NCBI RefSeq assembly: GCF_001884235.1
Contig: NZ_MAOI01000079.1
Coordinates: 62,001-126,000, forward strand
DNA: 64,000 nt
Origin: Bacillus paramycoides
GTDB lineage: Bacteria > Bacillota > Bacilli > Bacillales > Bacillaceae_G
Direction of reading: 5' to 3'
Positions 1 to 8,946 of this stretch are shown here, one piece after another (positions within the stretch are counted from its first letter, which is position 1; every line of letters begins with the position of its first letter). The position numbers and the translations under genes are program-made. Below the pieces are notes generated by a model. It searched no databases. It was not told the DNA's origin and worked only from the letters and a program-made list of their open reading frames with translations.

Positions 1-1
1 T

Positions 2-981
2 CGCGGAACAAACAAAGAAATTTTTTCAAATGTAGAGCAGTTAATCGGTGATAGAAATGGCGATGTATCAAGTTTAGAAAATCGAAAATGGGATGTTGTC
101 GTAGATACGTGTGGGTTTTCTCCGCACCATATTAGGAATGTTGGAGAAGTACTAAAAGATAATATAAAGCATTATATATTCATCTCAAGCCTTTCCGTAT
201 ATAAAGATTGGATCCCGCATCATATAAAAGAAGACTATATATTACAACCTGAACCTTCGATTGATAAGTTAAAGGCTGTAGAGAATGGTGAAATATCTCC
301 TTATGAGTATTACGGTGCGTTAAAAGTATTATGTGAAAAAGAGGCAGAGAAATATTGGCCAGGTCGTGTTTTACACGTAAGAGCAGGACTTCTCTCGGGA
401 ATGTTTGATTATACAGATCGACTCCCTTATTGGATTCAGCGTGTAGCAAAGGGAGGAAAAGTGTTAGTACCAGGAAGAAAAGACCGCCCAGTACAGTTAG
501 TTGATATAAAAGATGTCACAAGCTTTGGATTAAATTAAACATGGCAGAAAACAATAAAGCAGGTACATTTAATGTAACAGGTCCGAAAGATGAATTGACG
601 ATGGGGGAAGTATTAAATACGTGTAAAGAAGTTACGAATAGCGATGCTGAATTCGTTTGGGTAAATGAATCATTTATGAATGAACATAAAGTGCAGCCAT
701 GGACAGAGATGCCATTATGGCTTCCTGAAACATTTCCATTAGAAGGGGAAACCGAACCGTGGAAAGGTGGATTTTCTATAAGTATCGAAAGTGCTGTAAA
801 AGCAGGGCTTACTTTTAGAAGGTTAGAAGATACAGTTACAGATGTGCATGAGTGGATGAAAGAAATGAAAGATAGTGAATTAAAAGCAGGTATTTCAGGG
901 GAGAGGGAGAGAGTATTATTAGAGAAATGGTATAAAGAAGGGCAAACAAGGGCAAACAAGGGTACTTTTAGAATGATTTGA
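2..981 (+). pseudogene. NAD-dependent epimerase/dehydratase-like gene, 5'-truncated by window edge and frameshifted
   Basis: An open frame runs from the left edge to a TAA at 536-538. It reads like the middle of an extended short-chain dehydrogenase/epimerase, with VVVDTCGF, HYIFISSLSVYKDW and a YYGALK segment of the Tyr-x-x-x-Lys type. The protein continues in another frame from 541 (MAENNKAGTFNVTGP). The break coincides with a tandem 5-bp ATTAA (529-533 and 534-538); removing one copy joins the two halves as GLNMAENN. A second tandem repeat, the 10-mer ggcaaacaag at 941-950 and 951-960, sits at the 3' end. Without it the end would read QTRVLLE-stop rather than the present tail ending at 981. 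The family is recognised from motifs; the two duplications are read directly, and inactivation is inferred. Confidence 0.8.
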
Positions 982-1082
982 TTTTAAGGGATGGTATGAT
1001 TCATTGTATAAATCTTTACTCAAGGAGATATTCTATTTATTTCTAAACTATAGTAGTTATTATGAATATAATAGTTGAATAT

Positions 1083-1121
1083 AAAAGAGCACACTTATTC
1101 ATAGCGAAAGTGTGCTCTTTT
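1083..1121. terminator. Bidirectional intrinsic terminator
   Basis: The arms AAGAGCACACTT and AAGTGTGCTCTT form a hairpin flanked by an A tract on the left and a T tract on the right. It lies between two convergent genes and can serve both strands. Confidence 0.85.
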
Positions 1122-1123
1122 CC

Positions 1124-2512
1124 TTACTTATATTGTGATGGCGAAATACGGTCTAGCCATAGTATGCCATCGTATTGTTCAATCGGTTTTAAAATTTCTT
1201 CATAGTCTTTATCGCCCCAGTGTCTTGCGGTAGTAGGGGTAAACATCCAAGACGTTTCAGGGCGATTGCGCTCTCCTTTCAAATTGACAAATATATTAGG
1301 ATTTTGAGATGTTCGCAGTATATTTTCGATGCTTTGTTCAGCGTGGTCTATATCTATAGGGACTATTTTATCAAGGTCATTACTATCCCAACTATTTCCG
1401 CTATACGCATATACGCCAATTGTATACATTTGCTCTTTTATCCGTTGAGGTAAATAATCAATCATATTAGGTGCTTTAAAATTGTATTGTTGGTATTTGG
1501 TCCAGTCGAGTATCATTTTTGAATTTTGTTTTCGGATATGATAGTTATGTCCCCATACAATGATTTTTTTATTTTTGTACTGAATATCACTTAACCAAGC
1601 TAAGGTTTGCCCCATCTTTTGATCTCGAATATAAAGTGATAGATCGGAAAGTTTAAAGTCTGTTGGGTAAATAGAGTTTTTTTCTTTTACAGTAGCATCT
1701 TGGTGTGTCTTAATTGTATCAATACGTGTACTGATAGTCTTTTCTAATAGGTTTACATCATATGTATTTGATGGAGCTACCTTAGTCAATTCTGTTTTAT
1801 GTTGTTGGACAAACGTTTTAATTTTTTCATATTTGGCTATTATCGGCTGAATGTCCGTTTTATATTGTTCATAAGAGTACTCATTATCTTTAGGTGCAAT
1901 TTTCTCCTCTATATTGAGTAATTCTTTATGAGCTATTTCTATATCATTAGCAATTTCAGGATTAATTTTTTCTAACCATTCTTTTGCAAACTCAGGGAAA
2001 TAAGAATACCATCTGAATTGAGCATCAAACCCTGTTAATATAAGAGGTGTTCCTTTTTCTTTTTGATCTTTTATATATTGAAATAGCTCCACTATTTCTT
2101 CAGTATGCCAAACACCATATAAAGATTTTTTCATGGCCTGCAAGGCTGTTAATTGGTCGAGGTTTTGATTTACAGCATTTGCCTCTGCAAATCCTGTTTC
2201 AAACGCAATTACATCATATCCCATTTCTTCATGTAAATACTTAATCATACGTACTTTTGATTGGTTTATTTCCTTAGCACCATGTGTACTTTCCCCAAGT
2301 AGAACAATTCGTTTATCTTTTATTTTTTCTTTTAAAAAGAATAAATCATCAGTTGTCTGTGCGTTTGGTTCGTTTAATTTTTGTGCATTTTCTTTTATCC
2401 ATTCTTCCCATTTTGGCTGATCTTTCGGTTTCTCTTCAGCTGAAATCACAGATGTAAATGCTGTGAAAGCTAGAAGTGAAGTAATTATTCCTATTTTCCA
2501 CTTAGTAAACAC
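1124..2512 (-). CDS. Erythromycin esterase family protein, secreted
   Basis: This gene encodes about 462 residues with an N-terminal signal peptide (KWK charge, hydrophobic IGIITSLLAFTAF, then VISAEE). Family motifs are visible: VLLGESTHGAKE, VIAFETGFAEAN, WHTEEI and IIVWGHNYHIRK, which hold the Glu and His residues typical of the Ere/succinoglycan-biosynthesis esterase-like fold. An in-frame ATG lies upstream at 2533, but a GGGGGG ribosome site falls between it and a GTG at 2512, so the GTG start is preferred. The family includes macrolide esterases, but many Bacillus homologues are uncharacterised, so drug resistance should not be assumed. It is exported and probably monocistronic, with its own terminator just downstream. 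Confidence 0.88.
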   Translation of the reverse strand: MFTKWKIGIITSLLAFTAFTSVISAEEKPKDQPKWEEWIKENAQKLNEPNAQTTDDLFFLKEKIKDKRIVLLGESTHGAKEINQSKVRMIKYLHEEMGYDVIAFETGFAEANAVNQNLDQLTALQAMKKSLYGVWHTEEIVELFQYIKDQKEKGTPLILTGFDAQFRWYSYFPEFAKEWLEKINPEIANDIEIAHKELLNIEEKIAPKDNEYSYEQYKTDIQPIIAKYEKIKTFVQQHKTELTKVAPSNTYDVNLLEKTISTRIDTIKTHQDATVKEKNSIYPTDFKLSDLSLYIRDQKMGQTLAWLSDIQYKNKKIIVWGHNYHIRKQNSKMILDWTKYQQYNFKAPNMIDYLPQRIKEQMYTIGVYAYSGNSWDSNDLDKIVPIDIDHAEQSIENILRTSQNPNIFVNLKGERNRPETSWMFTPTTARHWGDKDYEEILKPIEQYDGILWLDRISPSQYK

Positions 2513-2533
2513 ATATTTCCCCCCATGAAACAA

Positions 2534-2897
2534 TTTTGTTCTTTAAATAACAGGATATATATCCAAATATATACTGTTCTTCCATGTATTTATATTAGTT
2601 GATAATAACATAAGAAACAATATAAAAATTAAGAAAATTCGATCTGGAATTAGATAATGAAGGTTATTATTTTTATTAGTTACTACGAGTTAGTTGACAA
2701 CAAATAACGAATCAATAGTTAGAATAATGGTTTTTATCTAAAAATATTGAAAGGCATGATTGGATTTAGTAACCTTAATTTATAAATAATAGTGTGTAAT
2801 TAGGTATAGTGCATATGAAAAAAGCTTTTTTGTACTTACTTGCAATTACAATTGTTTAATTTCTTAATCTAAAACTATATAAAGGTGGTACAAAATA
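2534..2897. other. Intergenic region, AT-rich
   Basis: This is the divergent spacer between the esterase-like gene and the NUDIX gene. I see no convincing hairpin, small gene or repeat beyond AT-rich sequence that must hold both promoters. Confidence 0.5.
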
Positions 2898-3365
2898 GTG
2901 GATCTTACATTTAAAGTAGAGGAAACATGTTTTAATTACCGCGTCGGAGCAATTTGTAAACACGATAATAAAATACTCATTCTGCAAGGTGACGGTGAAG
3001 ATTTTTGGTACGTACCAGGCGGACGTGTGAAAATGCTAGAAAATAGTGAAGATGCATTAAAACGGGAGCTTGCAGAAGAACTAAGCGTTCCTATTGAAGT
3101 GAAGAGATTAATATGGTCAGTAGAAAATTTCTTTACACTTTCTGAGCGGAAGTTTCATGAAATTAGTTTTTATTATGAAGTAGAGCTACATGAGTTACCT
3201 GCAAATGGAGCGGATCAATATATTCTGCAAGAAGAGGGTAGAACATATATGTTTAAGTGGGTGCCGATAGAAGAGCTACATGCATATAACTTACAGCCAG
3301 CATTTATAAAAGAGAAAGTAAAGGATATAGCAGTTCATACAGAACATATCGTTTTACAAAAGTAA
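2898..3365 (+). CDS. NUDIX hydrolase
   Basis: The 155-residue protein has a NUDIX box from GGRVKMLE through RELAEEL (about residues 41-62), with the REL-x-EE metal-binding core intact. It probably hydrolyses a nucleoside diphosphate linked to another group; the substrate cannot be read. The start is GTG at 2898, with aaaggtggt spaced ahead of it. It is followed 21 bp later by an alpha/beta hydrolase gene, likely in one transcript that ends at the hairpin at 4051. Confidence 0.92.
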   Translation: MDLTFKVEETCFNYRVGAICKHDNKILILQGDGEDFWYVPGGRVKMLENSEDALKRELAEELSVPIEVKRLIWSVENFFTLSERKFHEISFYYEVELHELPANGADQYILQEEGRTYMFKWVPIEELHAYNLQPAFIKEKVKDIAVHTEHIVLQK

Positions 3366-3386
3366 ACGTATCCGGAGGGGAAAACC

Positions 3387-4031
3387 GTGAAGGGGAATAA
3401 AAAAGAGATACATATAGATGATAAAGTAATTCGTTATACACATATTGAAAAAGGTTCTAATACAATTTGCTTTATGTTCTCAGGTTCAGGCTACAATTAT
3501 GATAAACCATTATTTTATTATGCAACGATGTTAATGCTTGAACATAAAATTGATGTAGTGCATATGCATTATTCTTACGACGAACAGGTAATGAATAGAC
3601 CAATGGAAGAGATAACGAAAGTAATGATGGATGATATTAATCCCGTAATAAATGAAGTATTAAAAAGAGGACAATACAACGATACAATGTTTTTAGGGAA
3701 ATCACTCGGAACGATTCCAATCGCAAATGATTTAATGAAGAGAGAAGAGCTTTTACAGTCAAAAATGATATTATTGACACCTTTACTGACGTTTGATACG
3801 ATTTTTGATTCTATCTTACATAGTGATCATGAAGGGCTTTTAGTAATTGGGGATAAAGATCACCAGTACGATGCAGATCAAATTGATCAGTTATATAAAA
3901 CGAATTTAAAGATCGATATTGTCAAAAACGCAGATCATTCTGTAAATATTGGGAAATTTGAAACAGAGAATTCAATTGAAGCTATAGCAAAAGTAATAGA
4001 AAAACTTAAAGAAGTTGTAAGGACAAACTAA
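3387..4031 (+). CDS. Alpha/beta hydrolase family protein
   Basis: This is a 214-residue cytoplasmic protein with no signal peptide. It shows FMFSGSGYNYD near the start (oxyanion region), the nucleophile elbow FLGKSLGT, an acid-bearing strand VIGDKDHQYD and a terminal NADHSVNIG histidine, forming a Ser-Asp-His set. It starts at GTG 3387 after an excellent ccggagggg site. The substrate is unknown. It is translationally close to the upstream NUDIX gene, and the pair may act together on an unidentified metabolite. Confidence 0.88.
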   Translation: MKGNKKEIHIDDKVIRYTHIEKGSNTICFMFSGSGYNYDKPLFYYATMLMLEHKIDVVHMHYSYDEQVMNRPMEEITKVMMDDINPVINEVLKRGQYNDTMFLGKSLGTIPIANDLMKREELLQSKMILLTPLLTFDTIFDSILHSDHEGLLVIGDKDHQYDADQIDQLYKTNLKIDIVKNADHSVNIGKFETENSIEAIAKVIEKLKEVVRTN

Positions 4032-4050
4032 TTTAAGTTTCAATACATGC

Positions 4051-4080
4051 AAAAAGAGGTGCAATTTGCACCTCTTTTTT
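4051..4080. terminator. Bidirectional intrinsic terminator
   Basis: AAAGAGGTGC and GCACCTCTTT arms around AATT, with A and T tracts on either side. It lies between the + strand hydrolase and the - strand GTPase. Confidence 0.88.
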
Positions 4081-4082
4081 AT

Positions 4083-6026
4083 TTAATAAGCCTTCAGCAC
4101 ATGAAGAAAATAATCCTTCCGATTCAGCGGATTATAATCAACACGTTTTCGAGTAGGGAAGGGAGCCTTCAGCTTTGTGAAACCAGCTGGCTTTGTTGTA
4201 AAGATACCTTCTCCTTCAGTAAATGAATGTAGCATTCGTTTAAAACTCTCTGTTTTTGCAACAGGTAATGATCCTGTTAACTGGTAAGAGTCATTATATA
4301 ATATAGGCTCTTCAAAAGTTGCTGGAATGGCAGCTAGTTTATACATTGCGGTACTAATTGAGTACTCCGGTACAGTTAATTCAAATTCGTTTAATGGTTC
4401 ATATACACATGTTTCAGCTTGTTTTAAAGCATCCATTAATACGAGCGGTGTTAAATTTCTAAAGTCACTTGCTGTTGTAACAGGGCTTGCATAGCCGGTA
4501 TGTGTTAGCGTGACGATAATGTCCGCAACTTCCCATCCGTATAAACCTTGTTTTAACGTTTGAAATACCGTATCTTCAATCGCTTTATGAAATGCTAAAG
4601 GTAGTGATCCAAGTTCAACACCTAAGTTGTACGTTAGGCCAGAGTTAAGCTTCCCACGTTCAACTTTGAAACCGATTGTTGCGTAAAATGGATTCGCTTT
4701 TTCACCCATTACTTCAACGGAATTCCCTATGCCAATTGGTTTCTCAATACATACAACTCGTGTATTTGAGAAAGTAACCTGCAAATTATACTTTTCATGA
4801 AGTGTTGTTTCAATAACTTCTTTTTGTACCTCACCGAAAAGGCGAATGTATAGTTCATTATGAACATTGTCTTTCCACACTTTAATGAGTGGATCTTCTT
4901 CACATAGTTCCATAAGAGCTACATATAAATCATGATTTTTTTCTTTAGGCATTGCTTTAATGGCTGCTTCCATTTGTGGTTCGGCCAATTGAATGTCTTT
5001 AATATGATTCGTCCGTTCTCCGATAATATCACCAATTTTAATATCGCTAAATCCCCAAACCTTACCAAACTCTCCACTTTGAACAGTAGGAGTTTGAACT
5101 GCATTGCCATTATGAAAAATACACATTTTTTTAATCTTTTCTTTATGTGTTAGAGACTTACTACGCTGAATATCAACATGTTTTCTAACGTGTAAACTAC
5201 CAGAAAAAACTCTTACATAAGCTATCTTTTCGCCAGAAGACTCACGTTCAATTTTAAAAACAACACCGGACAATATATCATCTTGAGACGAAATATTTGC
5301 TGGAAGCAAGACTGAAATATTTTCAAGTAGTTCAGTTACTCCGATACCTGTCATTGCTGAACCGAAAAAAATCGGATACACATTTGCTTGCTGTATTTGT
5401 TTTTCTAGTTCTTTTCTTAAAAGTGCGTCCGGTATTATTTCGTTATTTACATATGATTCAAGCAATGTATCATTATATGGTGCTAATTGTTCCATACAAT
5501 CGTCATATGATTTATATTCAATAATACGAGCTTGTTTTGTTCCTTCGTTTTCAACTGCATAGAAGGGTAATACTTCATTTGAAAGAGTTTTTCTTATTTG
5601 TTTCACAACTTTTTCTGTGTTTGCACCACTACGATCAATTTTATTAACAAATAAAACAGTCGGTATGTTTAATTTCTGTAGTGTTCGCATTAAAATTTTA
5701 GTTTGTGCTTGAATACCTTCAACAGCAGAAATAACTAAAATCGCACTGTCTAAAACGCGGAATGATCGCTCCACTTCAGCGATAAAATCAGCGTGTCCAG
5801 GTGTATCAATGACATTTACTTTTAAGTTGCCTATAAAGAAAGAAACGACAGATGCTTTAATCGTAATTCCGCGTTCTCTTTCTAATTCCATTGAGTCAGT
5901 ATGCGTATTTCCGCTATCTACTCGGCCGATTTCTTTAATCACATTTGTTTCATAAAGAATACGCTCAGTCAAACTCGTCTTGCCAGCGTCCACGTGCGCG
6001 ACAATCCCTATATTTATTGTTGTCAT
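4083..6026 (-). CDS. TetM/Otr(A)-like ribosomal protection GTPase
   Basis: The 647-residue translational GTPase has an EF-G-like G domain: HVDAGKTS (residues 11-18), GITIKA (53-58), DTPGHADF (74-81) and NKID (128-131). EF-G-like domains II to V follow. Length and motif wording (MELERERGITIKASVVSF, SAVEGIQAQTK) match tetracycline ribosomal protection proteins, which displace the drug from the ribosome. Chromosomal homologues in this group are common and may act in other ribosome-rescue roles. The start ATG at 6026 has GAGGA upstream. A short out-of-frame ORF overlaps the start (see 5965-6054), so translation may be coupled or attenuated. Confidence 0.9.
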   Translation of the reverse strand: MTTINIGIVAHVDAGKTSLTERILYETNVIKEIGRVDSGNTHTDSMELERERGITIKASVVSFFIGNLKVNVIDTPGHADFIAEVERSFRVLDSAILVISAVEGIQAQTKILMRTLQKLNIPTVLFVNKIDRSGANTEKVVKQIRKTLSNEVLPFYAVENEGTKQARIIEYKSYDDCMEQLAPYNDTLLESYVNNEIIPDALLRKELEKQIQQANVYPIFFGSAMTGIGVTELLENISVLLPANISSQDDILSGVVFKIERESSGEKIAYVRVFSGSLHVRKHVDIQRSKSLTHKEKIKKMCIFHNGNAVQTPTVQSGEFGKVWGFSDIKIGDIIGERTNHIKDIQLAEPQMEAAIKAMPKEKNHDLYVALMELCEEDPLIKVWKDNVHNELYIRLFGEVQKEVIETTLHEKYNLQVTFSNTRVVCIEKPIGIGNSVEVMGEKANPFYATIGFKVERGKLNSGLTYNLGVELGSLPLAFHKAIEDTVFQTLKQGLYGWEVADIIVTLTHTGYASPVTTASDFRNLTPLVLMDALKQAETCVYEPLNEFELTVPEYSISTAMYKLAAIPATFEEPILYNDSYQLTGSLPVAKTESFKRMLHSFTEGEGIFTTKPAGFTKLKAPFPTRKRVDYNPLNRKDYFLHVLKAY

Positions 6027-6054
6027 ATATTGAAATCCTCATTTCGTTTTCCAT
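5965..6054 (-). other. Possible regulatory upstream ORF overlapping the TetM-like start
   Basis: A 29-codon ORF begins at ATG 6054 with its own GAGGA site. It reads MENEMRISIYDNN and runs out of frame across the ribosome site and first 20 codons of the GTPase gene. Ribosome-protection genes are often controlled by short leader ORFs, so it could regulate translation. The overlap is seen; the function is a guess. Confidence 0.3.
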
Positions 6055-6190
6055 TTTTATTTCCTCATTTCTATTTGTGAATTGCCGCATTACAATCACT
6101 CTCCAGTCATTTAAATTATTACTATTATAATGTAATTTACATTTTTTGTAACGCGACAAAGCGCCTTAATTTGGAAAAATAAAGTGAAAC

Positions 6191-6335
6191 TTTAATCAGG
6201 GGGAGTTTTGTTCATCCCACTGATTATTAGTTGAACCAATCGGGCTTTTACGGGCAGTGGAGCTCCCACCTAACTTCCTCGCATTAGCAGAATTTTGAGA
6301 GGGGAGTCTTACTGCCCGTTAAAGCGGGATAAAAA
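6191..6335. repeat. Structured intergenic repeat, bcr-like
   Basis: About 145 bp made of two long imperfect palindromes. In the first, TAATCAG near 6193 pairs with CTGATTA near 6219. In the second, the arm GCTTTTACGGGCAGT (from 6244) pairs with ACTGCCCGTTAAAGC (ending 6325). Its higher GC content and length resemble the mobile bcr repeat elements of the B. cereus group. It lies between divergent genes. Assignment to a particular bcr class was not possible. Confidence 0.5.
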
Positions 6336-6367
6336 AGAAAACAAAATGCTTGCATTTTAAATTGTTA

Positions 6368-6407
6368 TCAATTATATTAATTGACATATCAACTATTGAT
6401 GCATCAA
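6368..6407 (+). promoter_or_regulatory. Promoter with two palindromes, likely MarR-type operator
   Basis: A 17-bp palindrome TCAATTA-TAT-TAATTGA (6368-6384) overlaps a TTGACA -35 box (6381-6386). A second perfect palindrome, TTGATGCATCAA (6396-6407), covers the -10 region. Both lie just upstream of the MarR gene, which suggests autoregulation. Confidence 0.5.
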
Positions 6408-6440
6408 ATATTTTTGTTTTGAATGTAAAGGAGGGGTAAT

Positions 6441-6869
6441 TTGACAAGTTCATGCTCAAAAGAAGCGATTATTTTATATAAATTACACTTCCTCAATAAA
6501 GAAGTAAGTTCGAAGTTTGAAGGGTGTACTGGTATGAGTCAGTCTAGACTAGAACTCATACTTCAGTTATATGAAGTAGATGAAATTAGTCAAAAAGCAC
6601 TTCAGCAAGAAGTGAATATTGATAATGCCGCAATTACGAGGCATTTAAAACAGCTGGAAGCAAACGGAATGATTACAAGACGTAAAAATCCAGATGATAA
6701 CAGAATTACTTTAGTTTCTCTAACTGAAGAGGGAAGAAATAAAATTCAAGTGTTTCAAGAGGAAAAAGAACGTTTTGCCGCTTCAGCATTTAAAGGATTA
6801 AGTGAAGAAGAACGCGATAATCTTTTAACTATGTTAGATCGCATTCAAGAAAATATAAAAGAATTATAA
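6441..6869 (+). CDS. MarR family transcriptional regulator
   Basis: The 142-residue protein has a winged helix-turn-helix (LQQEVNIDNAAITRHLKQLE, then the wing TRRKNPDDNRITLVSLTEEG). The D-x-R wing motif is typical of MarR. The start is TTG 6441 with an aaggagggg site. Cysteines occur near the N-terminus (SCSK, EGCTGM), so redox sensing as in OhrR/YodB-type members is possible but unproven. It heads a probable operon with a nitroreductase and an ABM monooxygenase, a set that suggests a response to quinones or electrophiles. Confidence 0.92.
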   Translation: MTSSCSKEAIILYKLHFLNKEVSSKFEGCTGMSQSRLELILQLYEVDEISQKALQQEVNIDNAAITRHLKQLEANGMITRRKNPDDNRITLVSLTEEGRNKIQVFQEEKERFAASAFKGLSEEERDNLLTMLDRIQENIKEL

Positions 6870-6888
6870 AAAAAGGGAGAATACAACT

Positions 6889-7527
6889 ATGACTAACTCA
6901 GTAAAAACAAATGATTTTAACGAAATTTTAACAGGACGTCGTTCAATTCGTAAGTACGATCCTTCAGTAAAAATTAGCAAAGAAGAAATGACAGAAATTC
7001 TTACAGAAGCAACACTTGCACCGTCTTCAGTAAACATGCAACCATGGAGGTTCTTAGTTATTGAAAGTGAAGAAGCAAAAGCAACACTTGCGCCACTTGC
7101 GAAATTCAATCAATCTCAAGTAGAAACATCTTCAGCAATGATCGCTGTATTTGGTGACTTAAATAACTTTGATAACGCAGAAGAAATTTACGGTACAGCA
7201 GTAGAGCGTGGTTTAATGCCAGCTGAAGTAAAAGAAGATCAAATGAAAAAACTTTCAGGTTACTTCTCAATGGTTACACCAGAAGTAATGAAAGATACTG
7301 TATTAATTGACGGTGGTCTTGTAGCAATGCAATTTATGCTAGCAGCTCGTGCTCACGGTTATGATACATGTCCAATTGGTGGATTTGAAAAAGACCAAAT
7401 CGCAGAAGCGTTCGGATTAGATAAAGAGCGTCACGTACCAGTAATGTTAATTTCAATCGGAAAAGCAGCTGATAGTGGTTACCAATCAGTACGTCTTCCA
7501 ATTGACAAAGTTGCTGAGTGGAAGTAA
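6889..7527 (+). CDS. Nitroreductase family protein (FMN-dependent oxidoreductase)
   Basis: The 212-residue protein shows the nitroreductase signature: RRSIRKYDPSVKI near residue 20, LAPSSVNMQPWRF near residue 45 (FMN binding) and a C-terminal GGFEKDQIAEAF segment. It probably reduces nitroaromatics or quinones with NAD(P)H and FMN. It sits 20 bp after the MarR gene with an aaaaagggag site and 46 bp before the monooxygenase gene, so the three look co-transcribed. The regulator next door is the likely controller. Confidence 0.92.
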   Translation: MTNSVKTNDFNEILTGRRSIRKYDPSVKISKEEMTEILTEATLAPSSVNMQPWRFLVIESEEAKATLAPLAKFNQSQVETSSAMIAVFGDLNNFDNAEEIYGTAVERGLMPAEVKEDQMKKLSGYFSMVTPEVMKDTVLIDGGLVAMQFMLAARAHGYDTCPIGGFEKDQIAEAFGLDKERHVPVMLISIGKAADSGYQSVRLPIDKVAEWK

Positions 7528-7573
7528 TCTTATAAGGTCTTAGAAATATATGGAATATGAGAGGGGAAACACC

Positions 7574-7867
7574 ATGATTATTATTCACGCAATATTTCAA
7601 GTAGATCCAGCAAAACAACAATCATTTTTAGAAGAAATTCAGCCACTAATTCATGGCTCAAGAGAAGAAAGTGGAAATGTATCTTATGATTTATATAAAA
7701 ATACAGAAAAAGAAAGTGTTTATACGATGGTAGAAGTATGGAAAGATGAATCCGCAGTTGCGAGCCATAATGCGAGTGAACACTTCACATCTTTCGTTGG
7801 TAAAGCATCACAGTTTTTAACTGCTCCGCTTGATATAAAAGTTTATAGCGGTGAACTAGTAAAATAA
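7574..7867 (+). CDS. Antibiotic biosynthesis monooxygenase (ABM) domain protein
   Basis: The 97-residue small dimeric alpha/beta-barrel protein reads MIIIHAIFQVDPAK and later YTMVEVWKDESAVASHNASEHF, the usual ABM/YgiN-type pattern. An upstream in-frame ATG exists at 7550, but the gaggggaaa site lies between it and 7574, so 7574 is taken as the start. YgiN-like members act as quinol monooxygenases, which would fit the nitroreductase partner. The reaction here is inferred. Confidence 0.88.
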   Translation: MIIIHAIFQVDPAKQQSFLEEIQPLIHGSREESGNVSYDLYKNTEKESVYTMVEVWKDESAVASHNASEHFTSFVGKASQFLTAPLDIKVYSGELVK

Positions 7868-7878
7868 TATGGGTATAG

Positions 7879-7917
7879 AAGATGACTTTGGCGTATTGCC
7901 GGGGTCATCTTTTTTTA
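7879..7917 (+). terminator. Intrinsic terminator of the MarR operon
   Basis: AAGATGAC pairs with GTCATCTT with an inner GGC/GCC, followed by a run of T. Confidence 0.8.
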
Positions 7918-8013
7918 TTTTGATATGAATATATTTACTTTTAACTTAATGTGTTATAATTTGGAAAAAAATATTCTTAATTTTAAAAATATTTAAAGGT
8001 GGTAGTGAAACAT

Positions 8014-8946
8014 ATGAACATATTAAAGAAAATTACTAACAATATTTCAAAAGTTATTATAGGAAAAGATGAATCAATTGAGCTGGCTGCAATTGCTCTT
8101 ATAGCAAAAGGACATATTTTATTAGAAGATGTTCCCGGTACTGGAAAAACAACATTAGCAAAAAGTTTAGCCAAAAGTGTGAACGCTAAGTTTCAAAGAA
8201 TACAATTTACAGCTGATACTTTACCTGGCGATGTCATAGGACTTGAATATTTTGATGTAAAGGAATCGGAATTTAAAACGAGGCTAGGGCCTATTTTTGC
8301 AAATATAGTATTAGTTGATGAAATTAATCGAGCTGTACCGAGAACACAATCTTCGTTACTTGAGGTTATGGAAGAGCGTACTGTTACGATTGCGAAACAG
8401 ACACATTCATTACCAGAACCTTTTTTAGTAATTGCAACGCAAAATCCTCTTGAATCGGCTGGCACATTTCCACTACCAGATGCTCAGTTAGACCGCTTTT
8501 TACTCACTATACGCCAAGGTTATCCTACGAGAGAAGCAGAAAAGGAAATGATGAATCGCTTCCAAACGAATGATCCGTTAGAAACGTTACATTCTATTAT
8601 TTCAAGTGAAGAAATTATTACGGTGCAAAAACGTGCAAGGGAAGTGTTAGTAGGGGATGATGTGCAAGATTATCTTCTTGAAATTATTGAAGCAACCCGT
8701 AAGCATGAGTTAATTGAAATTGGTGTAAGCCCGCGAGGCACATTGGCATTTATGCGGGCAATCCAAGCACGAGCAATATTAAATGAAAGAGATTACTGTA
8801 CACCAGATGATATTAAGACACTTGCTGCAGCCGTTTGTGCTCATCGGTTAACGTTAACGATTGAAGGAGAGATGAAAACGACAAAAGAACATATTATTAA
8901 AGAAATTCTTCACACAATTAATGTGCCAGTGGAGAATGTACGATGA
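8014..8946 (+). CDS. MoxR-family AAA+ ATPase
   Basis: The 310-residue protein has a Walker A motif (VPGTGKTT, about residues 40-47), a Walker B (VDEINR, 101-106) and the MoxR phrase ATQNPLESAGTFPLPDAQLDRF. It is a probable chaperone that inserts cofactors or remodels protein complexes. Starts GTG 7999 and 8005 lie inside or against the ggtgg ribosome site, so ATG 8014 is preferred; this also matches the paralogue at 33288-34217. Its last bases overlap the DUF58 gene (ATGA), showing tight coupling. Confidence 0.9.
   Translation: MNILKKITNNISKVIIGKDESIELAAIALIAKGHILLEDVPGTGKTTLAKSLAKSVNAKFQRIQFTADTLPGDVIGLEYFDVKESEFKTRLGPIFANIVLVDEINRAVPRTQSSLLEVMEERTVTIAKQTHSLPEPFLVIATQNPLESAGTFPLPDAQLDRFLLTIRQGYPTREAEKEMMNRFQTNDPLETLHSIISSEEIITVQKRAREVLVGDDVQDYLLEIIEATRKHELIEIGVSPRGTLAFMRAIQARAILNERDYCTPDDIKTLAAAVCAHRLTLTIEGEMKTTKEHIIKEILHTINVPVENVR

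Noticed and set aside
1124-2512. Calling the esterase-like gene a macrolide resistance determinant
   Set aside because: Family motifs alone do not show macrolide hydrolysis; many chromosomal homologues have no known resistance role.
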